From Gemmataceae bacterium (GTDB taxonomy: Bacteria; Planctomycetota; Planctomycetia; Gemmatales; Gemmataceae), in assembly GCA_009691845.1 (NCBI GenBank), contig SIAJ01000009.1, forward strand, positions 1 through 64,000: 64,000 nucleotides of DNA, given 5' to 3'. This document shows, piece by piece, positions 55,283 through 64,000 of the stretch. Each line of letters begins with the position of its first letter. Within the stretch, counting starts at the first letter, position 1. The notes under the pieces were generated by a model. That model was not told where the DNA came from. It did not search any database and saw nothing but the letters and a program-made list of their open reading frames with translations. The position numbers and the translations under genes are program-made.

Positions 55283-56683
55283 ATGAACGCGATGAACCGC
55301 CGCTCGTTCCTCTCCACCACAGGCCTCGGCTCCATCGCGCTCAATGCGTTGCTCCAGCAAGACGCCAGCGCCGCCGGCAAGGCCCAGGCTCTCGCGGGTC
55401 TGCCGCATCACACGCCGAAGGCCAAGCGCGTTATCTTCCTGTACATGTCCGGCGGGCCTTCGCATTTGGAAACGTTTGACTGGAAGCCGAAGCTTGCGGA
55501 ACTCGATGGCAAGCCGATGCCCGAATCGTTCACCAAAGGGCAGCCGATCGCGCAACTTCAGGGGCAGGTTCTGAAGGCGCAGGGGGCTCTCACCAAGTTC
55601 AAGCAGTACGGCAAGAATGGCCAGTGGATCAGCGATTTTCTGCCGTATCACGCCAAGATGGCTGACGATATTTGCATCGTCAAGTCGATGCTGACCGACC
55701 AGATCAATCACGATCCGGCCCATACCGTGATGAACACCGGCACGGCCATCAGCGGTCGGCCGAGCATGGGCTCGTGGGTGAACTACGGTCTCGGCAGCGA
55801 ATCGCAAGACCTGCCCGGCTTCGTGGTCATGACGAGTTTCGCGGGCCGCAATCCCCAGCCGATCTCGCAACGCATGTGGAACAACGGCTTTCTGCCCGGC
55901 AAGTTCCAGGGCGTTGAATTCAACTCCGTCGGCGACCCGGTTTACTATCTCGGCAATCCGAAGGGCGTCTCGCCTCAACAACAGCACGACCTGGTCGACG
56001 CCGTCAAGGAACTCGACCAACATCGCAACAAGACCATCAACAGTCCGGATGTGGAAACCCGCATTGCCGCGTATGAAATGGCCTTCCGCATGCAAACGAG
56101 CGTGCCGGACTTGATGGACATTTCGAAGGAGCCGAAAGAGGCACTTGAACTCTACGGGGCCAAGCCGGGCGATGGCTCGTTTGCGTCGAACTGTCTACTC
56201 GCCCGCCGACTGGCCGAGCGAGGCGTGCGCTTCATTCAGCTCTATCACCGCGACTGGGATCATCACGGCGACCTCGTGAAGTACATGAACATCTGCTGCG
56301 GTGCGACCGACCGGGCGACCTGGGCCCTGATGACCGATCTCAAACGCCGCGGCTTGCTGGATGACACGCTGATCGTCTGGGGCGGCGAGTTTGGTCGTAC
56401 GCCGATGTTCCAGGGCAAGGGCGGAGCGGGCCGCGACCATCATATGAAGGGCTTTTCGATGTGGCTCGCCGGTGGCGGCATCAAGCCCGGCATGAGTTTC
56501 GGGGCGACGGACGAACTCGGCTATCACTCGGTCGAAAACAAAGTCCACGTCCGCGATTTACACGCCACAGTGCTGCATCAACTCGGCATCGATCACAATC
56601 GCTTCACGGTGAAGTATCAGGGGCTGGACATGAAGCTAACGGGCGTGGAGCCATCGCGGGTGGTGAAGGAGATTTTGGCCTGA
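55283..56683 (+). CDS. DUF1501 protein
   Basis: [82 protein letters not shown]. Confidence 0.96.
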   Translation: MNAMNRRSFLSTTGLGSIALNALLQQDASAAGKAQALAGLPHHTPKAKRVIFLYMSGGPSHLETFDWKPKLAELDGKPMPESFTKGQPIAQLQGQVLKAQGALTKFKQYGKNGQWISDFLPYHAKMADDICIVKSMLTDQINHDPAHTVMNTGTAISGRPSMGSWVNYGLGSESQDLPGFVVMTSFAGRNPQPISQRMWNNGFLPGKFQGVEFNSVGDPVYYLGNPKGVSPQQQHDLVDAVKELDQHRNKTINSPDVETRIAAYEMAFRMQTSVPDLMDISKEPKEALELYGAKPGDGSFASNCLLARRLAERGVRFIQLYHRDWDHHGDLVKYMNICCGATDRATWALMTDLKRRGLLDDTLIVWGGEFGRTPMFQGKGGAGRDHHMKGFSMWLAGGGIKPGMSFGATDELGYHSVENKVHVRDLHATVLHQLGIDHNRFTVKYQGLDMKLTGVEPSRVVKEILA

Positions 56684-56726
56684 ACTCGCTTATTTCGACA
56701 CGGCTCAAATCGAAAGGATATCTGCA

Positions 56727-57302
56727 ATGGTTACCCGAGGCGTCAGAATTATTTTGTCAGTAGTGGGATTGATAATCGCAACCCAGGCGGCAGTTGCCGA
56801 TGAGCCGAAGGCGGCCAAGCCCGCGAAGCCGACGATTGCCGTGCTCGTCGGCGGAGCGAAGGAAGACCTCGGCATCTTGCGGGAGATCTTGGAGAAGTTG
56901 CCAGGCGTCAAGTTCATGGCGGACGAGATCAAGTACGCCGATTTCGGACGTGACGGCGGTACGTTTACCAGCTTCTTCGCGATCGAGATTGCGGACCTTG
57001 CCAAGACGGAAATCGGCGCGATCGCCAAGTCCCTGGCTGCGGCGAACACATCGAAGAAGGACAGATGCCCGCCGGCGTTGTTCGTGATCCTCCGTTACAA
57101 GCCCGACAGTACCAACAACGAAAAATTTCGGGAGGCAATCTCGAAGGTCAAAGGTGTGCGGGCCGAGAAATCTTGGGCCGGCGACGCCAATCTCTGGGTT
57201 AGCGTGGACTCGTCCGGCGACGGTAAACTGACCGAGATTGTCAAGGCGATTCATGCCGCCCTCATCAAGATCAAGGACCCGATCGCGGACATCAAGGACT
57301 GA
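56727..57302 (+). CDS. Hypothetical secreted protein
   Basis: Hydrophobic N-terminal IILSVVGLIIATQAAVA; uninterrupted, protein-like composition. Confidence 0.6.
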   Translation: MVTRGVRIILSVVGLIIATQAAVADEPKAAKPAKPTIAVLVGGAKEDLGILREILEKLPGVKFMADEIKYADFGRDGGTFTSFFAIEIADLAKTEIGAIAKSLAAANTSKKDRCPPALFVILRYKPDSTNNEKFREAISKVKGVRAEKSWAGDANLWVSVDSSGDGKLTEIVKAIHAALIKIKDPIADIKD

Positions 57303-57307
57303 GTGTG

Positions 57308-57356
57308 CAGGCCGAAGCGGTAGCGAGTATTTTGTCCTCGCTAACGCTTCGGCCTG
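57308..57356. repeat. Hairpin CAGGCCGAAGCGGTAGCGAG / inverse between convergent genes
   Basis: 20-nt arms with one mismatch (57308-57327, 57337-57356). Confidence 0.9.
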
Positions 57357-57374
57357 CTGGCAACTGTCAACCGC

Positions 57375-60300
57375 CTACCGCTTCGGAAACGGCGGCAGCT
57401 TCGGCAACTCCCGTCCCTCCTTCTTGAGTTTCTCCAGAATCACCTCGATGCCTTTGTTCAACTGCTCGTCGGTGCCGGCGAACTCCTTTGCCGGGTCGTT
57501 ATCCTGGAAGATGTCCGGATCGACGCCATAGCCTTCGATGATCCACTCCTTGCCGCCGACATCGACTCGTGAAAACTCCGGGCGATTCAGTGTGCCGCCG
57601 TCGAGCAACGGCAGCGTGCCACGAATGCCGACCACACCGCCCCACGAGCGTTTGCCGATCAGCGGGCCCATCTTGTAGTGCCGGAACCGATACGGGAACA
57701 AGTCGCCGTCCGACGCGGAGAACTCGTTCAGCAAACAAGCCATCGGGCCCATGAACGTCCCGCCTGGATCCACCGACGGGGCGGCATTCCGTGCCACGCC
57801 GACCATTGCGGCCTCACGGCGCAGCCGTTCGATCAACTGAGGTGACACATTGCCACCACCGTTGCCACGCACGTCGATGAGCAGGGCCTTCTTGCCAAGT
57901 TGCGGGTAGTAGTGCTTGGCGAACTCGTTCAGGCCGTTCGCTTGCATGTCGGGCACGTGGATGTAGCCGACTTTGCCATTCGTGGCATCGGATACCTTCT
58001 TGATGTTGCCTTGCACCCACTCGTAGTAATTGAGTTGCGATTCATCCGCGATCGGCGTCACGACGACGGTCCTCGCCCCTTCGAGTTTCGGATCCTTGTT
58101 GACGAGCAGAGTAACTTGCTTGCCCGCCGTGTTGAGAAGCAGTTCGTAAATGTTGCTGACTTCGTTGGTCGGCGTGCCGTTCACCTGCACGATGTAGTCG
58201 CCTTCGTTTACATCGACGCCGATCTCCGTGAGTGGCGAGCGCAGTGCGGGGCTCCAGTTCGCTCCTTTGAGAATCTTGTCGATATGGAAGAACTTCGTCT
58301 GGCCATCCCAGCTAATCCGCGCTCCCAGGAGACCCGTTTGCACGCGTGATACGCTCGGGGCTTCGCCCCCGCCAACGTACGCATGGCCCGCGTTCAACTC
58401 GGCAATCATCTCGCCGATGATGTAGGTCAGGTCGTAACGGTGCCGCACGTGCGCGACGAGTGGTTCGTACTTCTTCTTCATCGCCAGCCAATCGACGCCG
58501 TGCATTCCCGGATCGTAGAAGAAGTCGCGCATCTGCCGCCAACATTCGCGGAAGATCTGCGCCCACTCGGCCTGCTTGTCGAGTTGAACTTCCATGCCGC
58601 CCAGGTCGAGATTCTTGAACGTGAACGGGGCACGCGGCAGATCGATGATTCCGTAGTTTCCGCCTATCGAAACGATCATCTTCTTGCCGTCGGCCGAGAT
58701 GTCGTAGCCATTCACGGTGCCGAGCGCGATCTCTTTCTGACCGGCCAGATCATACGCAAAGAACCCGCTCGGTCCCTTGCTGCTGCCCCGCTGAAAAAAC
58801 ACCAGACCGCCGGCCGTCTGCACACTGCCGTAGTTCCCGGCCGGTCCGGGCACGGCCAGCACGCGATCCTTCAGGCCGTCGATGTCCACGACCATGTCGC
58901 CGGCTGGTTTGGGCTCGGCTTTCTTCGGATCGGCCCCATCCTTCTTCGGTGCCGGCGTCGTAATGCCGACTTCGTCTTGCTTCGGCTTGAACGGGTTCTC
59001 GGTCGCTTTCGCCAGGGACGCGAAGTAGAGCCGTTGCATATCCAGGTAAACGTGGTTGAATTCCGTGCCCCCATACTGCGGGCTAAAATCGCGAGCGGAG
59101 ACGAAGAACATGTGCTTGCCATCGCTGCTGAATCTGGGCGAATTCGCGGAATACCAGCCGTCGGTCACCTCGAAGTTCTTGGCTTGCTCGAGCGAATAGA
59201 TCCAGATTTTGTTCATGGTCGCTTCTTCGGGCCGCGTGAACGCGATCCATTTCGAATCGGGCGACCAGGTGAAGCCGCGAATCTCGAAAGCCGTTGCTTG
59301 GTTGACGAGCGTGACCTTTTTCGTGGCCACGTCCAGGTATTGCAGCCGCTGCTTGCGATCGGTCCAGGCGATCTTCCTGCCATCGGGCGACCAGGCGAGT
59401 TCGTACTTGTAGGTGTCGCCATCGCTCGTCAGTTGCGTCGGCTTGCCGGTGCCCTCCTGGGCGATGGTGTAAATCTCATCTTCGCCACTGGCATCTGAGA
59501 CGTAGGCAATCGACTTGCCATCCGGAGCCCACTCGGCATTGCGGTCGTGAACGCCCGGCGAGTGAGTCAGGTTGCGGGTCAGTCCCGAGTTGGCCGGGAC
59601 GGTGAAGACGTCGCCGCGTGCCGTGAAATACGCTCGCTTGCCGTCCGGCGACAAACCATAGGACGCGATGCTCTTGCTCACATTCGTCAGCGAGCCGCGG
59701 GCACCGGCCGAGTCTTCGAGAATGCGAATCGAAACCTTCTCGGCCTTCTCGGTTTTCGGGTCGAGCCTGTAGATAAGGCCCCCGTTCTCGAACACGATTG
59801 CGGCATCGCCCCGCGACGGAAACTTGCAATCGAACTCCGTGAACTTGGTGATCTGAGTGGCCTCCTTCGTCTTCGGATCCAGTCTCCAGATGTTGAATTT
59901 CTTGTTCTCATCGCGGTCCGAGAGGAAGTAGATCGCGTTGCCGAGCCACATGGGAATGATGTCGGACGCGTTGTCCTTGGTTAGTTGCTCGGTCGCTCTC
60001 GTCTTGAAGTCGTAGGTCCAAATCTCATCGCACATGCCGCCGCGATAACGCTTCCAGGTACGGAACTCGCGAAAAATGCGGTTGTAGACGAGCTTCGAGC
60101 CATCCGGCGAATACGAAGCGAACCCGCCACGCGGCAACGGCAACTGCTCCGGAATTCCGCCTCGGATGCTGACGGTGAATAGGCTGCCGATGAAATCGTT
60201 GAATGTATTCATCCGCGAACGAAAGAGGACTTGCCCGTCCGGCGTCCAGCCCACGACGATGTTGTTCGGCCCCATGCGATCCGAGACATCGTCGCGGACC

Positions 60301-60626
60301 AGGGTTGCAGTGTAAGTCAGCCGCTTGGGTGTGCCTCCCTCGGCGGGTATCACGTAAACTTCTGTGTTGCCGTCGTACTGGCCAGTGAAAGCAATGTGCT
60401 TGCCATCGGGCGAGAATCGCGGGAACATCTCGAAGCCTTCGTGGCTCGTGAGTCGCCGGGCGATGCCCCCCTTGGCCGAAACTGTGTACAGGTTCCCGGC
60501 CGAAGTGAAGACGATCGAGTCGCCATGAATAGTGGGGAAGCGTAAGAGTCGCGCCTCATCGCCCGGCTGGGCGACCGCCAGCCCAGCACCAAGGCCAACC
60601 AGAAGTAGGGATAGGAATCTATGCAT
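57375..60626 (-). CDS. Tricorn-protease-like S41 peptidase with beta-propeller and PDZ
   Basis: RLLRFPTIHGDSIVFTSAGNLYTVSAKGGIARRLTSHEGFEMFPRFSPDGKHIAFTGQYDGNTEVYVIPAEGG; LLIDVRGNGGGNVS; C-terminal PDZ/S41 region. Confidence 0.94.
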   Translation of the reverse strand: MHRFLSLLLVGLGAGLAVAQPGDEARLLRFPTIHGDSIVFTSAGNLYTVSAKGGIARRLTSHEGFEMFPRFSPDGKHIAFTGQYDGNTEVYVIPAEGGTPKRLTYTATLVRDDVSDRMGPNNIVVGWTPDGQVLFRSRMNTFNDFIGSLFTVSIRGGIPEQLPLPRGGFASYSPDGSKLVYNRIFREFRTWKRYRGGMCDEIWTYDFKTRATEQLTKDNASDIIPMWLGNAIYFLSDRDENKKFNIWRLDPKTKEATQITKFTEFDCKFPSRGDAAIVFENGGLIYRLDPKTEKAEKVSIRILEDSAGARGSLTNVSKSIASYGLSPDGKRAYFTARGDVFTVPANSGLTRNLTHSPGVHDRNAEWAPDGKSIAYVSDASGEDEIYTIAQEGTGKPTQLTSDGDTYKYELAWSPDGRKIAWTDRKQRLQYLDVATKKVTLVNQATAFEIRGFTWSPDSKWIAFTRPEEATMNKIWIYSLEQAKNFEVTDGWYSANSPRFSSDGKHMFFVSARDFSPQYGGTEFNHVYLDMQRLYFASLAKATENPFKPKQDEVGITTPAPKKDGADPKKAEPKPAGDMVVDIDGLKDRVLAVPGPAGNYGSVQTAGGLVFFQRGSSKGPSGFFAYDLAGQKEIALGTVNGYDISADGKKMIVSIGGNYGIIDLPRAPFTFKNLDLGGMEVQLDKQAEWAQIFRECWRQMRDFFYDPGMHGVDWLAMKKKYEPLVAHVRHRYDLTYIIGEMIAELNAGHAYVGGGEAPSVSRVQTGLLGARISWDGQTKFFHIDKILKGANWSPALRSPLTEIGVDVNEGDYIVQVNGTPTNEVSNIYELLLNTAGKQVTLLVNKDPKLEGARTVVVTPIADESQLNYYEWVQGNIKKVSDATNGKVGYIHVPDMQANGLNEFAKHYYPQLGKKALLIDVRGNGGGNVSPQLIERLRREAAMVGVARNAAPSVDPGGTFMGPMACLLNEFSASDGDLFPYRFRHYKMGPLIGKRSWGGVVGIRGTLPLLDGGTLNRPEFSRVDVGGKEWIIEGYGVDPDIFQDNDPAKEFAGTDEQLNKGIEVILEKLKKEGRELPKLPPFPKR

Positions 60627-60860
60627 GAGTCCGTTTCTCGCCAGGGTGAAGGATTGATGATGGGCGGTCGTAACTATGGGATAGTCGCGAAGGGTATCGA
60701 ACGGCAATGCTGTTTAGTGATTGGCCGTGACCCCGGAACAACATCTTTTTGCCAGAAGGGACATTTGTGGACATTTTGAGACACCTCCTCCTTTATCCAG
60801 CCACTGGGCACAAACGCCCAACTGACCTGTATTTCTGAGGTGGTCTAAAGGTAACTCGAT

Positions 60861-62021
60861 TTGGGAAAACCTTTCGGAATACTGCTGCGTGAACCGATGA
60901 GCCGCTTCGATGGCAGGGCAAGCATCTCGCTCTCCATGAAACACCGGCGCGGGCTCAACCGATTGCCCTCGCCTACGCGTCGGGCTAGTCTCAAATTGCA
61001 CCGCGAGTCGCGGAGCACAGCCCAAGCATTTCTCTGGCCCATTTCGTGCCTACCACGCACAATACACACATCGACCTCCACGACCGAGCGAGACCACGTG
61101 CCCGACATTGCCGGTAATCCCGTGTATCCCAATCTCCCCAGCTCGCTGTCAAGCTTTGGGGCAGCCGTTGTAGGCGAGTATCTCTACGTCTACGGCGGTC
61201 ATGCGGGTCAGGCACACAACTACTCGCGCGAGACCACACTCAACAAGCTGCGTCGCCTGCATATCGCACAGCCACAGCAGTGGGAGGAGTTGCCGACCGG
61301 CCCCAAGCTGCAAGGGTTGGCACTCGTTGCTCACGGTGGAAATCTCTATCGTATTGGCGGAATGCAGCCGCAGAACGCGAAGTCGGAAAAGCCCGACACG
61401 CGTTCGCAAGCAACGAGTGCAAAGTTCGACCCGGCCACGAAACTCTGGAGCGAGATCGAACCGTTGCCGGAGCCACGCTCGTCGCACGATTCGGTGGTCG
61501 TCGGAGATTCACTGTTCGTGTTCGGTGGCTGGCGATTAAACGGCCTGGCCGGCAAGGCCGATTGGCACGATCACGGCTGGCGACTTGACCTGCAAAGTCC
61601 CGGTTCCGGCTGGCACCGCCTCGACCAACCGTTCCGTCGTCGGGCGTTGACGATGGCCGCCCGTGCTGGAAAAGTCTACGTGATCGGCGGCATAACCGAG
61701 GCCGGCAAGGTCGAATGCACCGTCAACGTGTTCGATACGGCAGCTGAAAGCTGGTCGGATGGCCCTCCACTGCCGGTAGAAAGCTCGCACGGCTTCACTC
61801 CCGCCGCTGCGACGCTAGACGAACGGCTTTTCGTTGCTCCCGCGAATGGCAAGATGTATCAACTCGAAGGCGACCACTGGCAGGAAATCGCCACGACCAA
61901 GGACCACCGCTTCTCGGCCCGGATGGTTTCTGCCGCAAGTCGCCTGTTGATTCTGGGCGGTGCGTCGTCGAGCGGATTGTTGGCGAGTTGTGAAGCCGTT
62001 GGGGTTGCTGGCCGGCACTGA
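60861..62021 (+). CDS. Kelch-repeat protein (start uncertain; may begin near 61098)
   Basis: FGAAVVGEYLYVYGGH; SSHDSVVVGDSLFVFGGW; AARAGKVYVIGGI; Kelch spacing. Confidence 0.8.
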   Translation: MGKPFGILLREPMSRFDGRASISLSMKHRRGLNRLPSPTRRASLKLHRESRSTAQAFLWPISCLPRTIHTSTSTTERDHVPDIAGNPVYPNLPSSLSSFGAAVVGEYLYVYGGHAGQAHNYSRETTLNKLRRLHIAQPQQWEELPTGPKLQGLALVAHGGNLYRIGGMQPQNAKSEKPDTRSQATSAKFDPATKLWSEIEPLPEPRSSHDSVVVGDSLFVFGGWRLNGLAGKADWHDHGWRLDLQSPGSGWHRLDQPFRRRALTMAARAGKVYVIGGITEAGKVECTVNVFDTAAESWSDGPPLPVESSHGFTPAAATLDERLFVAPANGKMYQLEGDHWQEIATTKDHRFSARMVSAASRLLILGGASSSGLLASCEAVGVAGRH

Positions 62022-62138
62022 TCTGCCCGAATCACGAAGCGACGGTCATCGCTTCTCCCTGTTTGTTGAAAGAAGCGAGGAGGGGAGTGTTCGCCAATTC
62101 GCATTGCGCACAATTGCCATTCGCTTGGAAGTGAAGCG

Positions 62139-62996
62139 TTACACCGATGCCAGCTTGGTCGCTTGCGGGATTCGGACTTCCCCTCGTGGATCCCCTTCGT
62201 CGGCGGTTACGACTAGCACACCATAAGGGGTGATGGCGAGCGTGTGTTCGACGTGTACGCTGGGTAGTCCGTCTTGCGTGACCACCGTCCATTCGTCATC
62301 GAGCGTTCTGACGTCGCTACGGCCCATGTTGACCATGGGTTCTACTGCCAGGACCAAGCCAGGCTCGAGGCGGAAGTCGCCGCGCTTTTGCAGGTCCTTG
62401 TTGGCGAAGTTCGGAACCTGCGGGCTTTCGTGCATGTCCCGGCCAATACCGTGACCGACATATTGCTCGACGACGCTGAAGCCGGCTTCCTCGGCGTGGC
62501 GTTGCATTCGCACCGCAACCTCGGACCACCAGCGACGGCGACCAATCTCCAGGATCGCGACATTCAAGACTTCTTCGGCCACCTGGATGAGGCGTTTGCG
62601 TTCGGATCGCACTTCGCCGATGGCCAAGGTGATGGCAGCATCCGCGCACCATCCGTTCAAGCGGCAGGCGGTATCGACCTTGAGCAAATCGCCTTCACGC
62701 AGTGGTCGCGCGTTTGGAATTCCGTGAACGACTTGCTCGTTGAGCGATAGGCAGGTGACAGCGGGAAAAGCGGCCCCCGTGGCACCGGGGACATAGCCTT
62801 TGAAGAGCGGCGTGGCATTGTGCGACTGAAACAACGATTCGACTGCCTCGTTGATGTCCGCCGTTCGCGTACCGGGCTTGGCCATTTCCCGGCAGATGCG
62901 GAGCGCACGGGCCACAAGCTTGCCGGCCTCGCGCATCAGGCCGATGTCGGAAAGCGACTTGAGTTCTGGTGGTGTCTGGATGTCTCGCCGCAGCAC
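62139..62996 (-). CDS. map: Type I methionine aminopeptidase
   Basis: SLNEQVVHGIPNARPLREGDLLKVDTACRLNGWCADAAIT; VGHGIGRDMHESPQVPNF; LEPGLVLAVEPMV. Confidence 0.95.
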   Translation of the reverse strand: MLRRDIQTPPELKSLSDIGLMREAGKLVARALRICREMAKPGTRTADINEAVESLFQSHNATPLFKGYVPGATGAAFPAVTCLSLNEQVVHGIPNARPLREGDLLKVDTACRLNGWCADAAITLAIGEVRSERKRLIQVAEEVLNVAILEIGRRRWWSEVAVRMQRHAEEAGFSVVEQYVGHGIGRDMHESPQVPNFANKDLQKRGDFRLEPGLVLAVEPMVNMGRSDVRTLDDEWTVVTQDGLPSVHVEHTLAITPYGVLVVTADEGDPRGEVRIPQATKLASV

Positions 62997-63002
62997 GCTC
63001 GA

Positions 63003-64000
63003 TCAATCCTCCGTCAGACCTGGGTAATTTCGCATTACCAGGTGACTGTTGATTTTTTGGACCAAGTCCAGGCAAACGCTCACGGTAATAAGCAGGCTCG
63101 TTCCGCCGTAGAATGTCGCGATGCGTGGGTCGATTCCCAACTCGGCCGATGCGATCGTCGGGATAATGGCAATCACGGCCAGGAACGCTGCACCGACGTA
63201 GGTGATTCGCATCAACACTTTTTCCAGATAGTCGGCCGTGCTCTTACCAGGCCGATAGCCCGGGATGAAGCTGCCGTAATCCTTAAGGTTGTTGGCCATG
63301 TCCTTCGGGTTGAATGTGATGGCCGTCCAGAAATAGCAGAAGAAGTAGATCAGGGCGATGTACAGCACGTTGTAAAGCCAACCGGAACCGCGCGTAAGGT
63401 TGGCTCCGAGATCGCCGGCCCACTCCGCCTGTGTGGTCGTGTTGATCAAATTGAACAGCACACCGGGAATGATCAACAAGCTGCTCGCGAAGATGACGGG
63501 CATCACGCCGGCCTGATTGACCTTGAGCGGCAAGAACTGTCGGGTTCCACCGTAAACGCGACGTCCGCGAACGTGCTTGGCGGACTGAGTCGGAATTCGG
63601 CGTTGCCCCTTGGTGATGGCGATGACGGCCACGACCACGGCGACGAACAGCACGACCATCATCAGCATTTTCTCGAAGCTGATGTCGCCGGTGCCGCCCC
63701 CGAGGGTACGAAGCGACTCCTTGAGTTTACCAGTTACAGAATCGAACAATAGAGACTGGGTCGCATCTGGAATTCGCCCGATGATGCCAGCCATGATGAT
63801 CAGCGAAATACCGTTGCCGATGCCGTATTCATCGATCTGTTCGCCGATCCACATCATGAACATGGTGCCGACGGTCACAGTGAGAATGGCTGCAAATCCG
63901 AACCACCAATAATTGAAGCCAACATCGTACCCGGGTGCCATGATCCCCCAGCCGCCGTTTTCCTCGGACATGATGAGCCCGCGTATCCAGAAAATGGCCT
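63003..64000 (-). CDS. secY: Preprotein translocase SecY, C-terminal part, runs off the right edge
   Basis: GIGNGISLIIMAGIIGRIP; GGTRQFLPLKVNQAGVMPVIFASSLLIIPG; DYGSFIPGYRPGKSTADYLEKVLMRITYVGAAFLAVIAIIP. Confidence 0.95.
   Translation of the reverse strand, partial: AIFWIRGLIMSEENGGWGIMAPGYDVGFNYWWFGFAAILTVTVGTMFMMWIGEQIDEYGIGNGISLIIMAGIIGRIPDATQSLLFDSVTGKLKESLRTLGGGTGDISFEKMLMMVVLFVAVVVAVIAITKGQRRIPTQSAKHVRGRRVYGGTRQFLPLKVNQAGVMPVIFASSLLIIPGVLFNLINTTTQAEWAGDLGANLTRGSGWLYNVLYIALIYFFCYFWTAITFNPKDMANNLKDYGSFIPGYRPGKSTADYLEKVLMRITYVGAAFLAVIAIIPTIASAELGIDPRIATFYGGTSLLITVSVCLDLVQKINSHLVMRNYPGLTED

Noticed and set aside
55055-56095. 346-aa minus-strand ORF
   Set aside because: Antisense to the DUF1501 gene and the end of the DUF1553 gene.
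58383-59498. 371-aa plus-strand ORF
   Set aside because: Antisense to the tricorn-like gene; shadow ORF.

Overview
64-kb chromosomal window that looks planctomycete (Gemmata-like). This is inferred from the many DUF1501, DUF1549/DUF1553 (PSCyt2/PSD1), DUF1559 and DUF1080 genes. All family calls come from reading the supplied translations; no database search was run. The centre of interest is a T2SS/T4P-like operon at 8.2-22.5 kb: pseudopilins G, H, I, J and K, a PilM/PilN-type fusion, a PilO-type protein and a giant secretin. The secretin (about 2,054 aa from the likely start) carries by my count 12-13 N1-like modules plus Gly-rich loops. No ATPase (GspE) or GspF gene is present in the window. 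The second theme is a dense set of intergenic palindromic elements. Several occur as inverted pairs with compensatory stem changes, and one pair brackets a decayed RAYT/IS200-type transposase that has an in-frame stop and an altered HUH motif. Some palindromic or repeat-type sequences also lie in frame inside coding genes (sigma factor, secretin, two DUF1549/1553 genes). Other findings are a GNAT pseudogene with an internal deletion and the start of an IS4-type transposase at the left edge that the ORF track missed. No rRNA, tRNA or CRISPR array was recognised.
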